A stretch of DNA of 64,000 nt from Mesorhizobium sp. B2-8-5 (lineage in GTDB: Bacteria > Pseudomonadota > Alphaproteobacteria > Rhizobiales > Rhizobiaceae), in the NCBI RefSeq assembly GCF_006440675.2, contig NZ_CP083951.1:4745501-4809500 (forward strand). The letters run 5' to 3'. Position 1 is the first letter of the stretch, and each line of letters opens with the position of its first letter. Of this stretch, positions 27,891-35,984 are shown piece after piece. The position numbers and the translations under genes were made by a program. Under the pieces are notes generated by a model. That model had not been told where the DNA came from. It did no database searches and was given only the letters and a program-made list of their open reading frames with translations.

Positions 27891-29423
27891 TCAATCCATA
27901 TGCGCCGCTGGCGCCCCGCCTACGGGCGCGGCCCTGGGCTTGCGCAGCAGAACGACGAATGGAATCGCGGCCAGCGTCATCACCATCAGGATCTTGAAGT
28001 CGTTGATGTAGGAAATCATCATCGCCTGGGCATTCACCGCACGGTCGACCTGCGAAAGCGCTGCGGGATCGCCGGCGGCCGCCGCCGGAGACGCGGCCCA
28101 CAGGTTCGGGTTGTACGGGTTGATGAAGGCCGAAAGCTCGGTGTGGTTGATCTGAGTGTTGCGCACCATCAGCGCCGCCACCACCGATACGCCGATGGAC
28201 GAGCCCAGATTGCGCACCAGGCTGAACAGCGAGGTGGCGTCGGTGCGGTAGCGCGCGTCGAGCGTGGCGAAGGCGACCGTCGACAGCGGCACGAACACCA
28301 TGCCCATGCCGAGACCCTGGACGACGCCCGAAGAGATGATCAGCCAATTGTCCATCTGCGGCGTGAAGCTCGCCATCGTATAGAGCGACTGCGCGGTGAG
28401 CAGGAAGCCGATGGCGACGAGGATTCTGGCATCGATCCTGTGCATGATGCGGCCGACGACCAGCATCGAAATCATCGTGCCGATGCCGCGCGGACCCAAC
28501 ACGACGCCGATGGTCACGGTCGGGTAGCCGAAGATGTTTGCCAGCATCGGCGGCAACAGCGACATCGAGGCCAGGATCAGCACACCCATGACGAAGATGA
28601 AGCCCAGCCCGGTCACGAAATTGCGGTCGAGGAAGATTTTTGGATCGATGAAGGGATGCTCTGATGTCACCGTGTGGATGATGAACACCCAGAAGCCGGT
28701 GAGCGACAGAGCGAGCTCGATCCAGATCTCGGCGGAGTTGAACCAATCGACCTCGCCGCCGCGGTCGAGCAGAAGCTGCAGCGCGCCGACGCCGATCGAC
28801 AGCATGGCGAAGCCGAAGAAGTCGAAGCCGCGCACGCGCTTGGCGATGACGGGCAGGTAGGCGGCCATGCCGAGGAAGGCGAGGATGCCGACCGGCAGGT
28901 TGATGAAGAACACCCAGCGCCAGTTGAAGTTTTCCGTCAGCCAGCCGCCGAGCGTCGGCCCCAGGATCGGCCCAAGCATGATGCCGGCGCCCCAGATCGC
29001 CATCGCCTGGCCATGGCGCTCCTTCGGGTTGATGTCGAGCAGGAAGGTCTGCGACAGCGGCACGATGGCCGCGCCGAACACGCCCTGCAACAGCCGGAAG
29101 AGCACCATCGTCTCGAGACTCCAGGCAAGGCCGCAGAGCATGGAGAAGATGGTGAAGCCGACAACGGAGGCGAGGAACAGCTCCTTGCGGCCAAGCCGGT
29201 CGGCAAGCCAGCCGGTGACCGGCGTCATGATTGCCGCGGCCACGATATAGGAGGTCAGCACCCAGTTGATGTTGTCGGGCGACGCGCCGAGGTCGCCGGT
29301 CATGGTCGGCAGCGCGACATTGGCGATCGTGGTGTCGAGCGCCTGCATGATCGTCGCCAGCATCAGCGCGACCGTGATCAGTCCGCGATGCGGCACTTCC
29401 TTGAAGGCTTCGGGCGTGCTCAT
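27891..29423 (-). CDS. emrB: DHA2 family MFS multidrug efflux transporter (EmrB-like)
   Basis: A 510-residue inner-membrane drug/proton antiporter with about 14 hydrophobic helices. The start MLATIMQALDTTIANVALPT is the DHA2 signature (motif D1), followed by GWLADRLGRKELF (motif A) and GPILGPTLGGWLTE (motif C). It lies downstream of a MarR regulator and an HlyD adaptor in the same direction, giving an emrRAB-type tripartite pump that would need a TolC-like partner. The 411-bp gap to emrA is unusually long and holds a repeat and a structured RNA candidate. Confidence 0.92.
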   Translation of the reverse strand: MSTPEAFKEVPHRGLITVALMLATIMQALDTTIANVALPTMTGDLGASPDNINWVLTSYIVAAAIMTPVTGWLADRLGRKELFLASVVGFTIFSMLCGLAWSLETMVLFRLLQGVFGAAIVPLSQTFLLDINPKERHGQAMAIWGAGIMLGPILGPTLGGWLTENFNWRWVFFINLPVGILAFLGMAAYLPVIAKRVRGFDFFGFAMLSIGVGALQLLLDRGGEVDWFNSAEIWIELALSLTGFWVFIIHTVTSEHPFIDPKIFLDRNFVTGLGFIFVMGVLILASMSLLPPMLANIFGYPTVTIGVVLGPRGIGTMISMLVVGRIMHRIDARILVAIGFLLTAQSLYTMASFTPQMDNWLIISSGVVQGLGMGMVFVPLSTVAFATLDARYRTDATSLFSLVRNLGSSIGVSVVAALMVRNTQINHTELSAFINPYNPNLWAASPAAAAGDPAALSQVDRAVNAQAMMISYINDFKILMVMTLAAIPFVVLLRKPRAAPVGGAPAAHMD

Positions 29424-29460
29424 GATGCTGAACTTCCAGCAGGTAACAAAAACGTGTACA

Positions 29461-29578
29461 CTAGAGCATGATGCCGAAAAGTGTGAAGCGGTTTTCGGGC
29501 GACATCATGCTCTATCTCTTTGATTTAGAGGCGGATTCAGATTTCAGGCCGAACAGACCTGAAATCATCCGGCTCTAG
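29461..29578 (-). repeat. Bipartite palindromic repeat, copy D (diverged subtype)
   Basis: The element is bounded by CTAG at both ends. Arm 1 is AGAGCATGATG...CATCATGCTCT and arm 2 is built around CAGATTTCAGG...CCTGAAATC. The linker TATCTCTTTG matches copy C. The architecture is the same as the other copies but the arm sequences differ. It lies in the emrA-emrB gap directly beside the RNA candidate. Orientation is not known; the minus strand is given because of the operon. Confidence 0.8.
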
Positions 29579-29735
29579 GTTTCCGGGCGGCAAAGCCTTC
29601 CGTTGAGAGACGTTCATCGCGGTGGGACGCGACTATCGATGTGGGGGTTACATCGACCGAAAGTCTCTGTTGGAGCGGATGCCTGCCGCCCGGAAACCTG
29701 AGGACCGACGGGGCCGCGACGAGGCCCCAGCTTTC
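29577..29735. ncRNA. Candidate structured RNA in the emrA-emrB gap
   Basis: A 16-bp perfect stem (29577-29592 with 29684-29699) closes a 123-nt structure. Inside are a 6-bp stem (29606-29611 with 29663-29668) and two hairpins: TCGCG/CGCGA at 29617-29632, and TCGATGT/ACATCGA at 29636-29656 with a seven-base loop. On the plus strand it is followed by a GGGGCC/GGCCCC hairpin (29710-29728) and then AGCTTT, a weak terminator shape, so a plus-strand small RNA is possible. On the minus strand it would be a leader before emrB with C-rich loops. I do not recognise the family. Confidence 0.5.
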
Positions 29736-29834
29736 GGACCAGCCGCCATGCGGCTTGCCTCGCTGATCCTTGTCACTCGTCCCATCAGACCAATCCCCTC
29801 GATGCCCGCCGCGTCGCGACGGACCTCGCTGTCG

Positions 29835-31037
29835 TTACTGCGCGTGCTCCCCTGCCGCGGCGTGGCCGAAGATCGACGGCAGGCCGCGCGCCACGCCGGT
29901 GTCGACGCTGACGGTGGCGCTCATGCCGGTGCGCAGCGCCATCTTGGCATCGGGATCGGTCAGTTCCAGGCGTACGGGAATGCGCTGCGTGACCTTGACC
30001 CAGTTGCCGGTGGCGTTTTGCGCGGGCAGCAGCGAGAACTCCGCGCCCGTGCCGGCGCCGATCGCCTTGACGATCGCCTCGAAGGTGCGGCCCGGATAAG
30101 TGTCGACGACGATCTCGGCCTTCTGGCCCGGCTTCATGTTGGTGAGCTGGGTCTCCTTGAAATTGGCGTCGATCCAGGTGTCGCCGGTCTCGACCAGTGC
30201 GAACAGCGGCGTGCCGACGGAGACATACTGGCCGACCTTGAAGGAGGCGGCCTGGTAGATGACGCCGTCGGCCGGCGCCTTCACGGTTGTCTGCGCCAGA
30301 TCGTAGGCGGCCTTGTCGCGCGCGGCCAAGGCCGCCATCACGGTCGGATGCTTGTCGGTCTCGATATCCGGATTGCCGCCGAGAGCCGCCTTGGCGCTGA
30401 CGATGCCCTGCTGCGCGACAGCCAACTGCTGCTTGGCCTTGTCGAGGTCGTTGCGGGCCTGGTCGAGCGAGGACTTGGCGTTGATGCCCTTCTGCGCGAG
30501 ATCGGCGGCGCGGCCATATTGCGACTGCGCATAGTCGACTTCGCTGGAGGCGGACCTTTCCTGCGCCGTCGCCTGGCTGTAAGCGGCGCGCAACTGCTCG
30601 ACATTGAGGCGCGCGGCGGCGACCGCCGCATCGGCCTGGGCGAGCGCGATCCTGTAAGGCTCGGGATCGATGACGAAGAGGAGGTCGCCCTGCTTGACCA
30701 GCTGGTTATCGGCGATACCGACCTGGACGATACGACCGGCCGTGTCGGAAGCGACCGAAATCCTGGCCTGCTGCAGATTGGCGTTCTCGGTTTCCTGATA
30801 GCGGCCGCCCGTTACCCAGACATACGCGCCGCCAACGAGCAGGGCCAGCGGCAAGGCGACCATCAACAGGAAGCGGCCGAGACGGCGCTTCTTCTTCGGC
30901 GCGGCCGGAGCCGGCTGCGGCGCAGGCGCCACCGCGACCGGAGCGGCAGCCGGCTGCGCGGGGGCCTCGGCGACCGGCTGCGCCGACGCACTCAGTTTCG
31001 TGACGTTGTCGTCTTCCCGCTTGGCTACCGCGCTCAT
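29835..31037 (-). CDS. emrA: HlyD/EmrA family periplasmic adaptor
   Basis: A 400-residue membrane-fusion protein. A Pro/Ala-rich cytoplasmic tail of about 50 residues is followed by a single helix (FLLMVALPLALLVGGAYVWV), a lipoyl half (ASDTAGRIVQVGIADNQLV), a long coiled coil (AAVAAARLNVEQLRAAYSQA onward) and the second half (TVKAPADGVIYQAASFKVGQ). It links the EmrB-like pump to an outer-membrane channel. Its ATG overlaps the regulator stop by four bases (ATGA type), so the two genes are translationally coupled. Confidence 0.93.
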   Translation of the reverse strand: MSAVAKREDDNVTKLSASAQPVAEAPAQPAAAPVAVAPAPQPAPAAPKKKRRLGRFLLMVALPLALLVGGAYVWVTGGRYQETENANLQQARISVASDTAGRIVQVGIADNQLVKQGDLLFVIDPEPYRIALAQADAAVAAARLNVEQLRAAYSQATAQERSASSEVDYAQSQYGRAADLAQKGINAKSSLDQARNDLDKAKQQLAVAQQGIVSAKAALGGNPDIETDKHPTVMAALAARDKAAYDLAQTTVKAPADGVIYQAASFKVGQYVSVGTPLFALVETGDTWIDANFKETQLTNMKPGQKAEIVVDTYPGRTFEAIVKAIGAGTGAEFSLLPAQNATGNWVKVTQRIPVRLELTDPDAKMALRTGMSATVSVDTGVARGLPSIFGHAAAGEHAQ

Positions 31038-31513
31038 GCCGCCGCCCCTTCCCTGCTCTTTATCTTTTCGAGGGACGATGCCTCGCCATCCGTCAGGTTC
31101 TGCACGATCGTGTCCAACACCCGGATCAGGATGCGCCGCTCTTGGGGCGAAACACCGGTCAACGACTCCTCGTAGACCTCGCCGGCAAGGCTTTTGACAT
31201 CGGCGTAAGCGGCGCTCGCCTTCTCGGTCGGGAAGATCATGCGCACGCGCCGGTCGGTGGCATCCTGGCGGCGCTCGATCCAGCCGCCCTCCTCCATGCG
31301 ATCGACGAGGCGCGAGACGCTGATCGGCTCGATTTCGAGCAACTCAGCCAGCCGCGCCTGGGTGATGCCTTCTTCCTTGGCAACGCGCACCATCAGCCGC
31401 CATTGCGCCGAGGAAAGACCCAACCCACTGGCACGCACCTCGAAACGCTTGCGCATCAGGCGCTGCACGTCGTGGATCAAAAATCCCAATCTGTCGATAC
31501 CATCTGAAACCAT
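31034..31513 (-). CDS. MarR family transcriptional regulator of the efflux operon
   Basis: A 159-residue winged-helix protein: an N-terminal dimerisation helix, the recognition region ITQARLAELLEIEPISVSRLVDRMEEGGWIERR, and the wing DATDRRVRMIFPTEKA (the MarR D-x-R wing signature). It is the first gene of the operon and likely represses its own promoter. An imperfect inverted repeat AATAAGC...GCTTACTATT just upstream (about 31523-31545) is a possible operator. The ligand is unknown. Confidence 0.9.
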   Translation of the reverse strand: MVSDGIDRLGFLIHDVQRLMRKRFEVRASGLGLSSAQWRLMVRVAKEEGITQARLAELLEIEPISVSRLVDRMEEGGWIERRQDATDRRVRMIFPTEKASAAYADVKSLAGEVYEESLTGVSPQERRILIRVLDTIVQNLTDGEASSLEKIKSREGAAA

Positions 31514-31630
31514 GAGCGATACATATAATAAGCGTGCTTACTATTCAAGTGGATGCTTTGTGCCAGATAGCCGGCAAATCGAGATATCAGGCTCCCGATG
31601 CGTCGATGGTTAGTGTCCGGTGAAGATAGC

Positions 31631-31823
31631 TCCGACGCCTTCGTCGCCTGCACGATGGGATTTCTCGGCGGACTCGCCGCCTCGGCGATCAAGCGCGACC
31701 AGGGCGTCAAGGACCGGGGCCACCTGATCGAAGGTTCATGGCGGCATGCTCGACCGCACCGACAGCCTGGTCTTCGCTGCGCCGATCTTCTTCCACATCG
31801 TGCGCTATTTCTGGACGGTCTAA
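31631..31823 (+). pseudogene. CdsA-like phosphatidate cytidylyltransferase, 3' remnant with frameshift
   Basis: The first frame reads MGFLGGLAASAIKRDQGVKD followed by RGHLIEG, then breaks. One base fewer at the TT at 31735-31736 restores HGGMLDRTDSLVFAAPIFF and HIVRYFWTV before a stop. Together this is the C-terminal CDP-diacylglycerol synthase signature (S-x-I-K-R-x4-K-D ... H-G-G-x-x-D-R-x-D). The rest of the gene (about 200 residues) is absent upstream, where the emrR promoter region begins. It is a decayed fragment; the active cdsA must lie elsewhere. Confidence 0.75.
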
Positions 31824-31830
31824 TTACCGA

Positions 31831-32850
31831 TCAGAGCCGGTTACGCATCAGCAAGGTGACGACGAAGAACGCGCCGAGCGAGCTGGTGATGATGCCGATC
31901 GGCAGTTCCTGCGGCGGCAAGAGCGTGCGGGCCAGCAAATCGCTGGCCAACAGCAGGATGGCGCCGAACAGCGCGCAGGCGATGATCAGGTTGCGATGCA
32001 AGGGGCCGGAGAGCGGCCGGCTGAGATGAGGGATCATCAGGCCGACGAAGCCGATGACGCCGGCCACGGCGACGAGAATGGCGGTCGCCAGGGCGGCGAC
32101 GAGGAATGTCGCGCGGCGCATCCTCGCCACCGGCACGCCAAGGCTCTCGGCGGCGCTTTCGCCGGCGAGGAAAGCATCGAAGCGGCGGTGGTTCCACAGG
32201 CCATAGATGAGGATGATGCCGGCGCCCAAGGCGGCAAGGCCGATATTGTCCCAGCGCGCCAGGCCGAGCCCGCCCATGGTCCAGAACAACACCGAATGGG
32301 CGGCGCGCTGGTCGCCGGCGAACACGAGATAGTTGGTCAAGGCAGTGAACAGAAATGAGACGGCGAGGCCGGCCAGGATCAGCCGCTCGGGCCCCTGCCC
32401 CTTCACCCGCGACACCAGCAGAAGCACGATCGCCGCCGCCAGCACGCCGCCGGTGAAGGCGGCAAGCGGCAGCGTCCAGACGCCGAACGTGTCGCCGAAT
32501 ACGGTGATGACGGAGACCGCGCCCGCCGCCGCGCCCGAGGAGAGGCCAAACAGGAACGGATCGGCGAGGTCGTTGCGAGTGACCGTCTGTAGCAGCGCGC
32601 CGACCGCGCCAAGGCCGGCGCCGACGGCGATCGCCAGCAACGTGCGCGGCAGCCTCAGGTCGACGACGATGCTACCGACCGGGGCGGATGGGCTCTGGCT
32701 GCCCAGTCCGGCCGCATGCATCAGCGCGCCGACGACCTGGCGCAGAGGTATCAGCGTCGAGCCATAGGCGATCGAAAGCAGCCCGAGCGCGACCAGCAGC
32801 GTCGCGCCAAGCATCATGGCCAAAGCGAACGATCGGCGGCGCAGATTCAC
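31831..32850 (-). CDS. btuC: FecCD-type ABC transporter permease, probable vitamin B12 uptake
   Basis: A 339-residue inner-membrane protein with about ten helices, of the BtuC/FecCD family: VVDLRLPRTLLAIAVGAGLG, VGALLQTVTRNDLADPFLFG (the GxxxQxxxxNPLADP-type motif) and VGLMIPHLSRPL. It would import B12 together with the ATPase and binding protein upstream. A 350-bp gap separates it from btuF, but strand and order support one operon. Specificity for cobalamin rests on the riboswitch at the operon head. Confidence 0.88.
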   Translation of the reverse strand: MNLRRRSFALAMMLGATLLVALGLLSIAYGSTLIPLRQVVGALMHAAGLGSQSPSAPVGSIVVDLRLPRTLLAIAVGAGLGAVGALLQTVTRNDLADPFLFGLSSGAAAGAVSVITVFGDTFGVWTLPLAAFTGGVLAAAIVLLLVSRVKGQGPERLILAGLAVSFLFTALTNYLVFAGDQRAAHSVLFWTMGGLGLARWDNIGLAALGAGIILIYGLWNHRRFDAFLAGESAAESLGVPVARMRRATFLVAALATAILVAVAGVIGFVGLMIPHLSRPLSGPLHRNLIIACALFGAILLLASDLLARTLLPPQELPIGIITSSLGAFFVVTLLMRNRL

Positions 32851-33200
32851 GGCGTGGGACCTGCCGCCGCGATACCGGCGTTCGGGATTAGCCGAGGCAT
32901 CCGCGACTTCGTCGATGCCGCAAGGGGCCGTCCACCCATCATTCCGGGGCGAAGCAGGCGCGAAGCTCCGTCGCGTAGATGCCGTGACCTGGCACGAGAA
33001 GTGCCACGGTGCGGAATTCTGAGCAGCGGCAACGCCTCGGCGTCACGGAATGGATCCTTGGGTCTGCGCCGCCTCGCTTCGCTCCTTGCTCCGCCCGTGG
33101 ATGACGAAGTCGCGAGTGTTTTGGCCAATCTCCAAAGCGGTCGATTCACAGGCACACGATCCGTCAATGAAGCCATCCCCACCCCTTCAGAACCCCAGAC
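32851..33200. other. Gene-free gap between btuF and btuC with repeat-like sequence
   Basis: No convincing gene is seen in 350 bp. The central part (about 32935-33115) holds low-complexity inverted segments such as CATTCCGGGGCGAAGC and CTGCGCCGCCTCGCTTCGCT, resembling the short inverted element at 37860-37911. It looks like a decayed intergenic repeat rather than coding DNA. Confidence 0.45.
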
Positions 33201-34148
33201 CTAAAACGCTTCCGGATACATGGCCCTGGCGATCTTGCCGATCGCCTCGATATTGGCGGGTCCGGGCGTCAGCTCGGCGTAGCGCAGCGCGACGAAGCGC
33301 TCGTTCCTGACAGCGTCGGTCTCCTTCATGGCCGGATGGACTTTAAGGAAATCGAACAGCTTCCTGTAGCCGCCGCCATCTTGGTAATCGAGCAGGATAA
33401 GGAACTGCGGATTGCGCGAGGCGACCGTCTCCCAGTCGGTGTTGCCCCAGTTCGTCTCCATGTCGGCCATGATGTTCTCGCCGCCGGCGGCTGCGATCAT
33501 GGCGTTGGGAATGGCGAACTTGCCGGCGGTGAAGGGCTTGTCCTCGCCGGAATCGTAGAGGAACACGCGCGTGCCCTTGCGGTCGCCGACCTTGGCGGTG
33601 ATATCGGCAAGCTCGGCCTTCCAGCCGGCGACCAGCTTTTCGGCCTCCGTCTCCTTGCCGAAGATCTTGCCGAGCTTCTCGACATCGCCATAGAGCAAGT
33701 CCATCGAGGCGGCGGGCCGGTTCTTGTCGAGATGGACGCAGCTTTCGGTCAGCACCAGCGTCTTGATGCCGTGCGGGGCGAGCGTGTCGGGCGTGACCTC
33801 GCCGCCCGGTTTCATGCCGTAGTACCAGCCGGCGAAGAAGAAATCCGGCTGCACGGCGACGAGGCTTTCCAGCGTCGGATATTTTGGCGCCAGCTCCGGG
33901 ATGGGGCCCTGCTCGGCCTTGAACTCGGGGCCGACCTTGTACCAGCCGGTGATGCCGGTAAGCCCGACGATCGACGGCTGCAGCTTCAGCGCGAAGGCCA
34001 TCTCGGCCATGTTGAGGTCCTGGATGACGGCGCGTTTTGGCGGTGCATCGAAGGTGAGCGGCTTGCCGCAGCTGTCGACGGTGACCGGGAAGGCGAAGGC
34101 GGCCGAGGCGAGAAGCGAGAAGGCAAACGACAAAGCGAGGCGTTTCAC
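33201..34148 (-). CDS. btuF: ABC transporter substrate-binding protein, probable cobalamin binder
   Basis: A 315-residue periplasmic protein with a Sec signal (FSLLASAAFA) and the class III binding-protein fold of BtuF/FhuD: an N-lobe (PPKRAVIQDLNMAEMAFALK, then PTLESLVAVQPDFFFAGWYYG), a long connecting helix (DLLYGDVEKLGKIFG) and a C-lobe (GGENIMADMETNWGNTDWE). It delivers a ligand to the BtuC/BtuD complex. B12 is inferred from the riboswitch. It lies 32 bp downstream of the ATPase gene. Confidence 0.87.
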   Translation of the reverse strand: MKRLALSFAFSLLASAAFAFPVTVDSCGKPLTFDAPPKRAVIQDLNMAEMAFALKLQPSIVGLTGITGWYKVGPEFKAEQGPIPELAPKYPTLESLVAVQPDFFFAGWYYGMKPGGEVTPDTLAPHGIKTLVLTESCVHLDKNRPAASMDLLYGDVEKLGKIFGKETEAEKLVAGWKAELADITAKVGDRKGTRVFLYDSGEDKPFTAGKFAIPNAMIAAAGGENIMADMETNWGNTDWETVASRNPQFLILLDYQDGGGYRKLFDFLKVHPAMKETDAVRNERFVALRYAELTPGPANIEAIGKIARAMYPEAF

Positions 34149-34180
34149 GGGGTGGTGCTCCTTGTTTGGGTTGGGCAGGC

Positions 34181-34969
34181 TCAGGATGACGAGGAAGCGC
34201 GCGTGGGCAGCTCGAAGACGGTGAGCTCGCGGTCCTCGGTCGGGTGCCGCAGGCGCAGCACGTCGATGCCGAAAACCTCGCGGATATGCGGCTGCGCCAG
34301 CGCCTCGCGGGGCGGCGCCAGCGCGTGCAGCCGGGCGTTGCTCATCACCGCGACGTTGGTGGCGAAGGGCGCCACCAAGGCGAGATCGTGCAGCACGGCG
34401 ACCACGGTCATGCTGAATTCGGCCACCAGTTCGAGCAGTTCTGCGCGGGCGCGCGGGTCAAGGTGGTTGGTCGGCTCGTCGAGGAACAGGATCTTCGGCT
34501 CTTGCGCGATGGCACGGGCGAGCTGTGCGCGCTGGCGCTCGCCGCCGGAGAGCGAGCCGATGCTGCGCGCGAGCAGTGGCAAGAGCCCCGTCCGGCGCAG
34601 TGCTTCGACGACGATGTCGCGGTCGTCGTGCCGGCGCCTCAGGCCGGCATGCGGGACGCGGCCAAGCTCGACATAGTCGATGAGCGCCAGCCGTGGATCC
34701 GGCTGGTCCGTCTGGCCGACGACGGCGATGCTGAGCGCCCGCTCGGCGGCGGTGATCCTATCCAGCCGGCGCCCGGCCAGGCGAACCTCGCCGTGGCTCG
34801 GCGACAACGCCCCGCACAACATTCGCAGCAGAGTCGTCTTGCCGGCGCCGTTCGGGCCGATAATGGCGAGGCGCTCACCCGCCGCCAGCGACAGGCTGAC
34901 ATCCTCGACCAGCGTCCGGCCGTTTGCCGTGGCGCCCAGATCGCGGGCTTCAAGCAGGGGCGCGCTCAC
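34181..34969 (-). CDS. btuD: ABC transporter ATP-binding protein, probable B12 uptake
   Basis: A 262-residue ATPase with Walker A IIGPNGAGKTTLLRM, a Q-loop region VVGQTDQP, the signature LSGGERQRAQLARAIA, Walker B ILFLDEPTNHLD and a switch His in VVAVLHDLALVA. This is the FecE/BtuD type. Its start overlaps the stop of the DUF1636 gene by four bases (ATGA). It powers uptake through the permease encoded at 31831. Confidence 0.92.
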   Translation of the reverse strand: MSAPLLEARDLGATANGRTLVEDVSLSLAAGERLAIIGPNGAGKTTLLRMLCGALSPSHGEVRLAGRRLDRITAAERALSIAVVGQTDQPDPRLALIDYVELGRVPHAGLRRRHDDRDIVVEALRRTGLLPLLARSIGSLSGGERQRAQLARAIAQEPKILFLDEPTNHLDPRARAELLELVAEFSMTVVAVLHDLALVAPFATNVAVMSNARLHALAPPREALAQPHIREVFGIDVLRLRHPTEDRELTVFELPTRASSSS

Positions 34970-35454
34970 CGGACTTGCTCCCTGGCCTTACCCGCGGCGG
35001 GGATGCGCGCCAGTATCTTGCCGGCGAGCCTTGCCGGGCGCTGGCCGGAATTGCACCAGCCGTCGGGCAGCGAGGCATAGAGCCTGGCAAATTCCACCAG
35101 CGCGCCGGCGTCGGTGCCCCTGTCGATGGAACCGAAGAGATAGGTGGCTTTGCCTTGCGCCTTGAAGGCCACGGTGAGCGGCCGCGCGCAACCCGCCATG
35201 CAGTCGATGGTCTCGACGGCAAAGGAAGGCGCCGGCTGCAAGGAAAGCCTGGAACGCAGGTCGGCGCACAAACCCTCGCCGGACCTCAGTCCGGTCACGG
35301 TATCGCGACACAGAGAACAGACGATGATGCGATGGCTCGAGCGTTTCACCGTTTCACGGAAACGGCGAACCGCTCTATCTCTTTGTTTTGACGCAATTCC
35401 AGACGGAAAACCGCTACACACTTTTCCTGGAATTGCTCTCGAGGCGTCCAACAT
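34966..35454 (-). CDS. DUF1636 thioredoxin-like [2Fe-2S] family protein carrying an in-frame repeat insert
   Basis: The conserved part has IIVCSLCRDTVTG, then FAVETIDCMAGCARPLTVAF and YLFGSIDRGTDAGALVEFAR, the cysteine pattern of DUF1636 (ferredoxin-like), often found with B12 genes. From the ATG at 35454 the protein is 162 aa and reads MLDAS, then 34 residues encoded by palindromic repeat copy C, then SHRIIVC. Removing 102 nt joins MLDAS to SHRIIVC in frame. Alternatively translation could start at a GTG inside the repeat (35349). It heads the B12 operon downstream of the cobalamin riboswitch. Confidence 0.8.
   Translation of the reverse strand: MLDASRAIPGKVCSGFPSGIASKQRDRAVRRFRETVKRSSHRIIVCSLCRDTVTGLRSGEGLCADLRSRLSLQPAPSFAVETIDCMAGCARPLTVAFKAQGKATYLFGSIDRGTDAGALVEFARLYASLPDGWCNSGQRPARLAGKILARIPAAGKAREQVR
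35338..35441 (+). repeat. Bipartite palindromic repeat, copy C, inside the DUF1636 gene
   Basis: Arm 1 is GAGCGTTTCACCG...CGGCGAACCGCTC. The linker is TATCTCTTTGTTTTGACG, and arm 2 runs from CAATTCCAGACGG to CTTTTCCTGGAATTGCTC. Both borders carry a TCGAG. It matches copy B closely. On the minus strand it has no stop codon in the frame of the gene it interrupts. Confidence 0.92.
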
Positions 35455-35557
35455 TTCCGTCACTTTCCAAAATGGCGACGGAAGGATGCTGGACGAGCCG
35501 GCCGACAAGACCGGCGCCCGCGTCTCCTCCCGGCACACCCCGTCCGGTCAACTCATG

Positions 35558-35745
35558 TCGATGGCAGGTCTCCTGGCTCGCGGGTCGTTGCGCCATCCGC
35601 CTTCCCAGCCTTGCCGGCCAGTGGCGTTTCGGATGGAGCTCGCCGCTCACAGTTGCGGGGGCAGCCACGGGTTCAATCCAGACCGGATCTCACCGTGTTC
35701 CCTTTTCACCCCTCGCCTTGCGGCTCGGGGACCATGGCGCAGCCA
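35558..35745 (-). promoter_or_regulatory. Cobalamin riboswitch
   Basis: Read on the minus strand it has the classic order: AAAAGGGAACACGGTGA, then AACCCGTGGCTGCCCCCGCAA followed by CTGTGAGCGG, the B12 box ACGCCACTGG (35618-35627), CTGGGAAGGCGGATGGC, and the closing GAGCCAGGAGACCTGCC. It lies about 100 nt upstream of the DUF1636 start and would turn the B12 uptake operon off when adenosylcobalamin is abundant. The family and these core boxes are well established; I am less sure of the exact ends. Confidence 0.95.
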
Positions 35746-35984
35746 TCGTAGGTTGTCCGCGTGCGAGTCGCAACGGCTTCTGTCCGCCCATGGCGCGAAA
35801 GACATGGCGGGATCCTCGTGTCGGTGCCGCAAGTCGCTTGCTTCGTTTTGATATGTAATAACATTACCAAATAGAATACGCTGCCTTGGCTTGTCAACGT
35901 CATTCGACTTCGCTTGAAGCGCAATTTCGATCAAACTGGCCGCCGGTGCGGGGACTAGTGTCGCCCCGCCAGATGCGAGGAAAC

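Noticed and set aside
28674..29471. Plus-strand frame of 265 codons opposite emrB
   Set aside because: Antisense shadow of a clear MFS gene, rich in His, Asp and Glu as expected from antisense of hydrophobic codons.
29577..29735. Assignment of the RNA candidate to a known riboswitch class such as guanidine or SAM
   Set aside because: None of the conserved boxes of those classes is visible; left as an unassigned structured RNA.
32847..33182. Minus-strand open frame of 111 codons between btuF and btuC
   Set aside because: Arg/Ser-rich, no start signal, overlaps repeat-like sequence; not protein-like.
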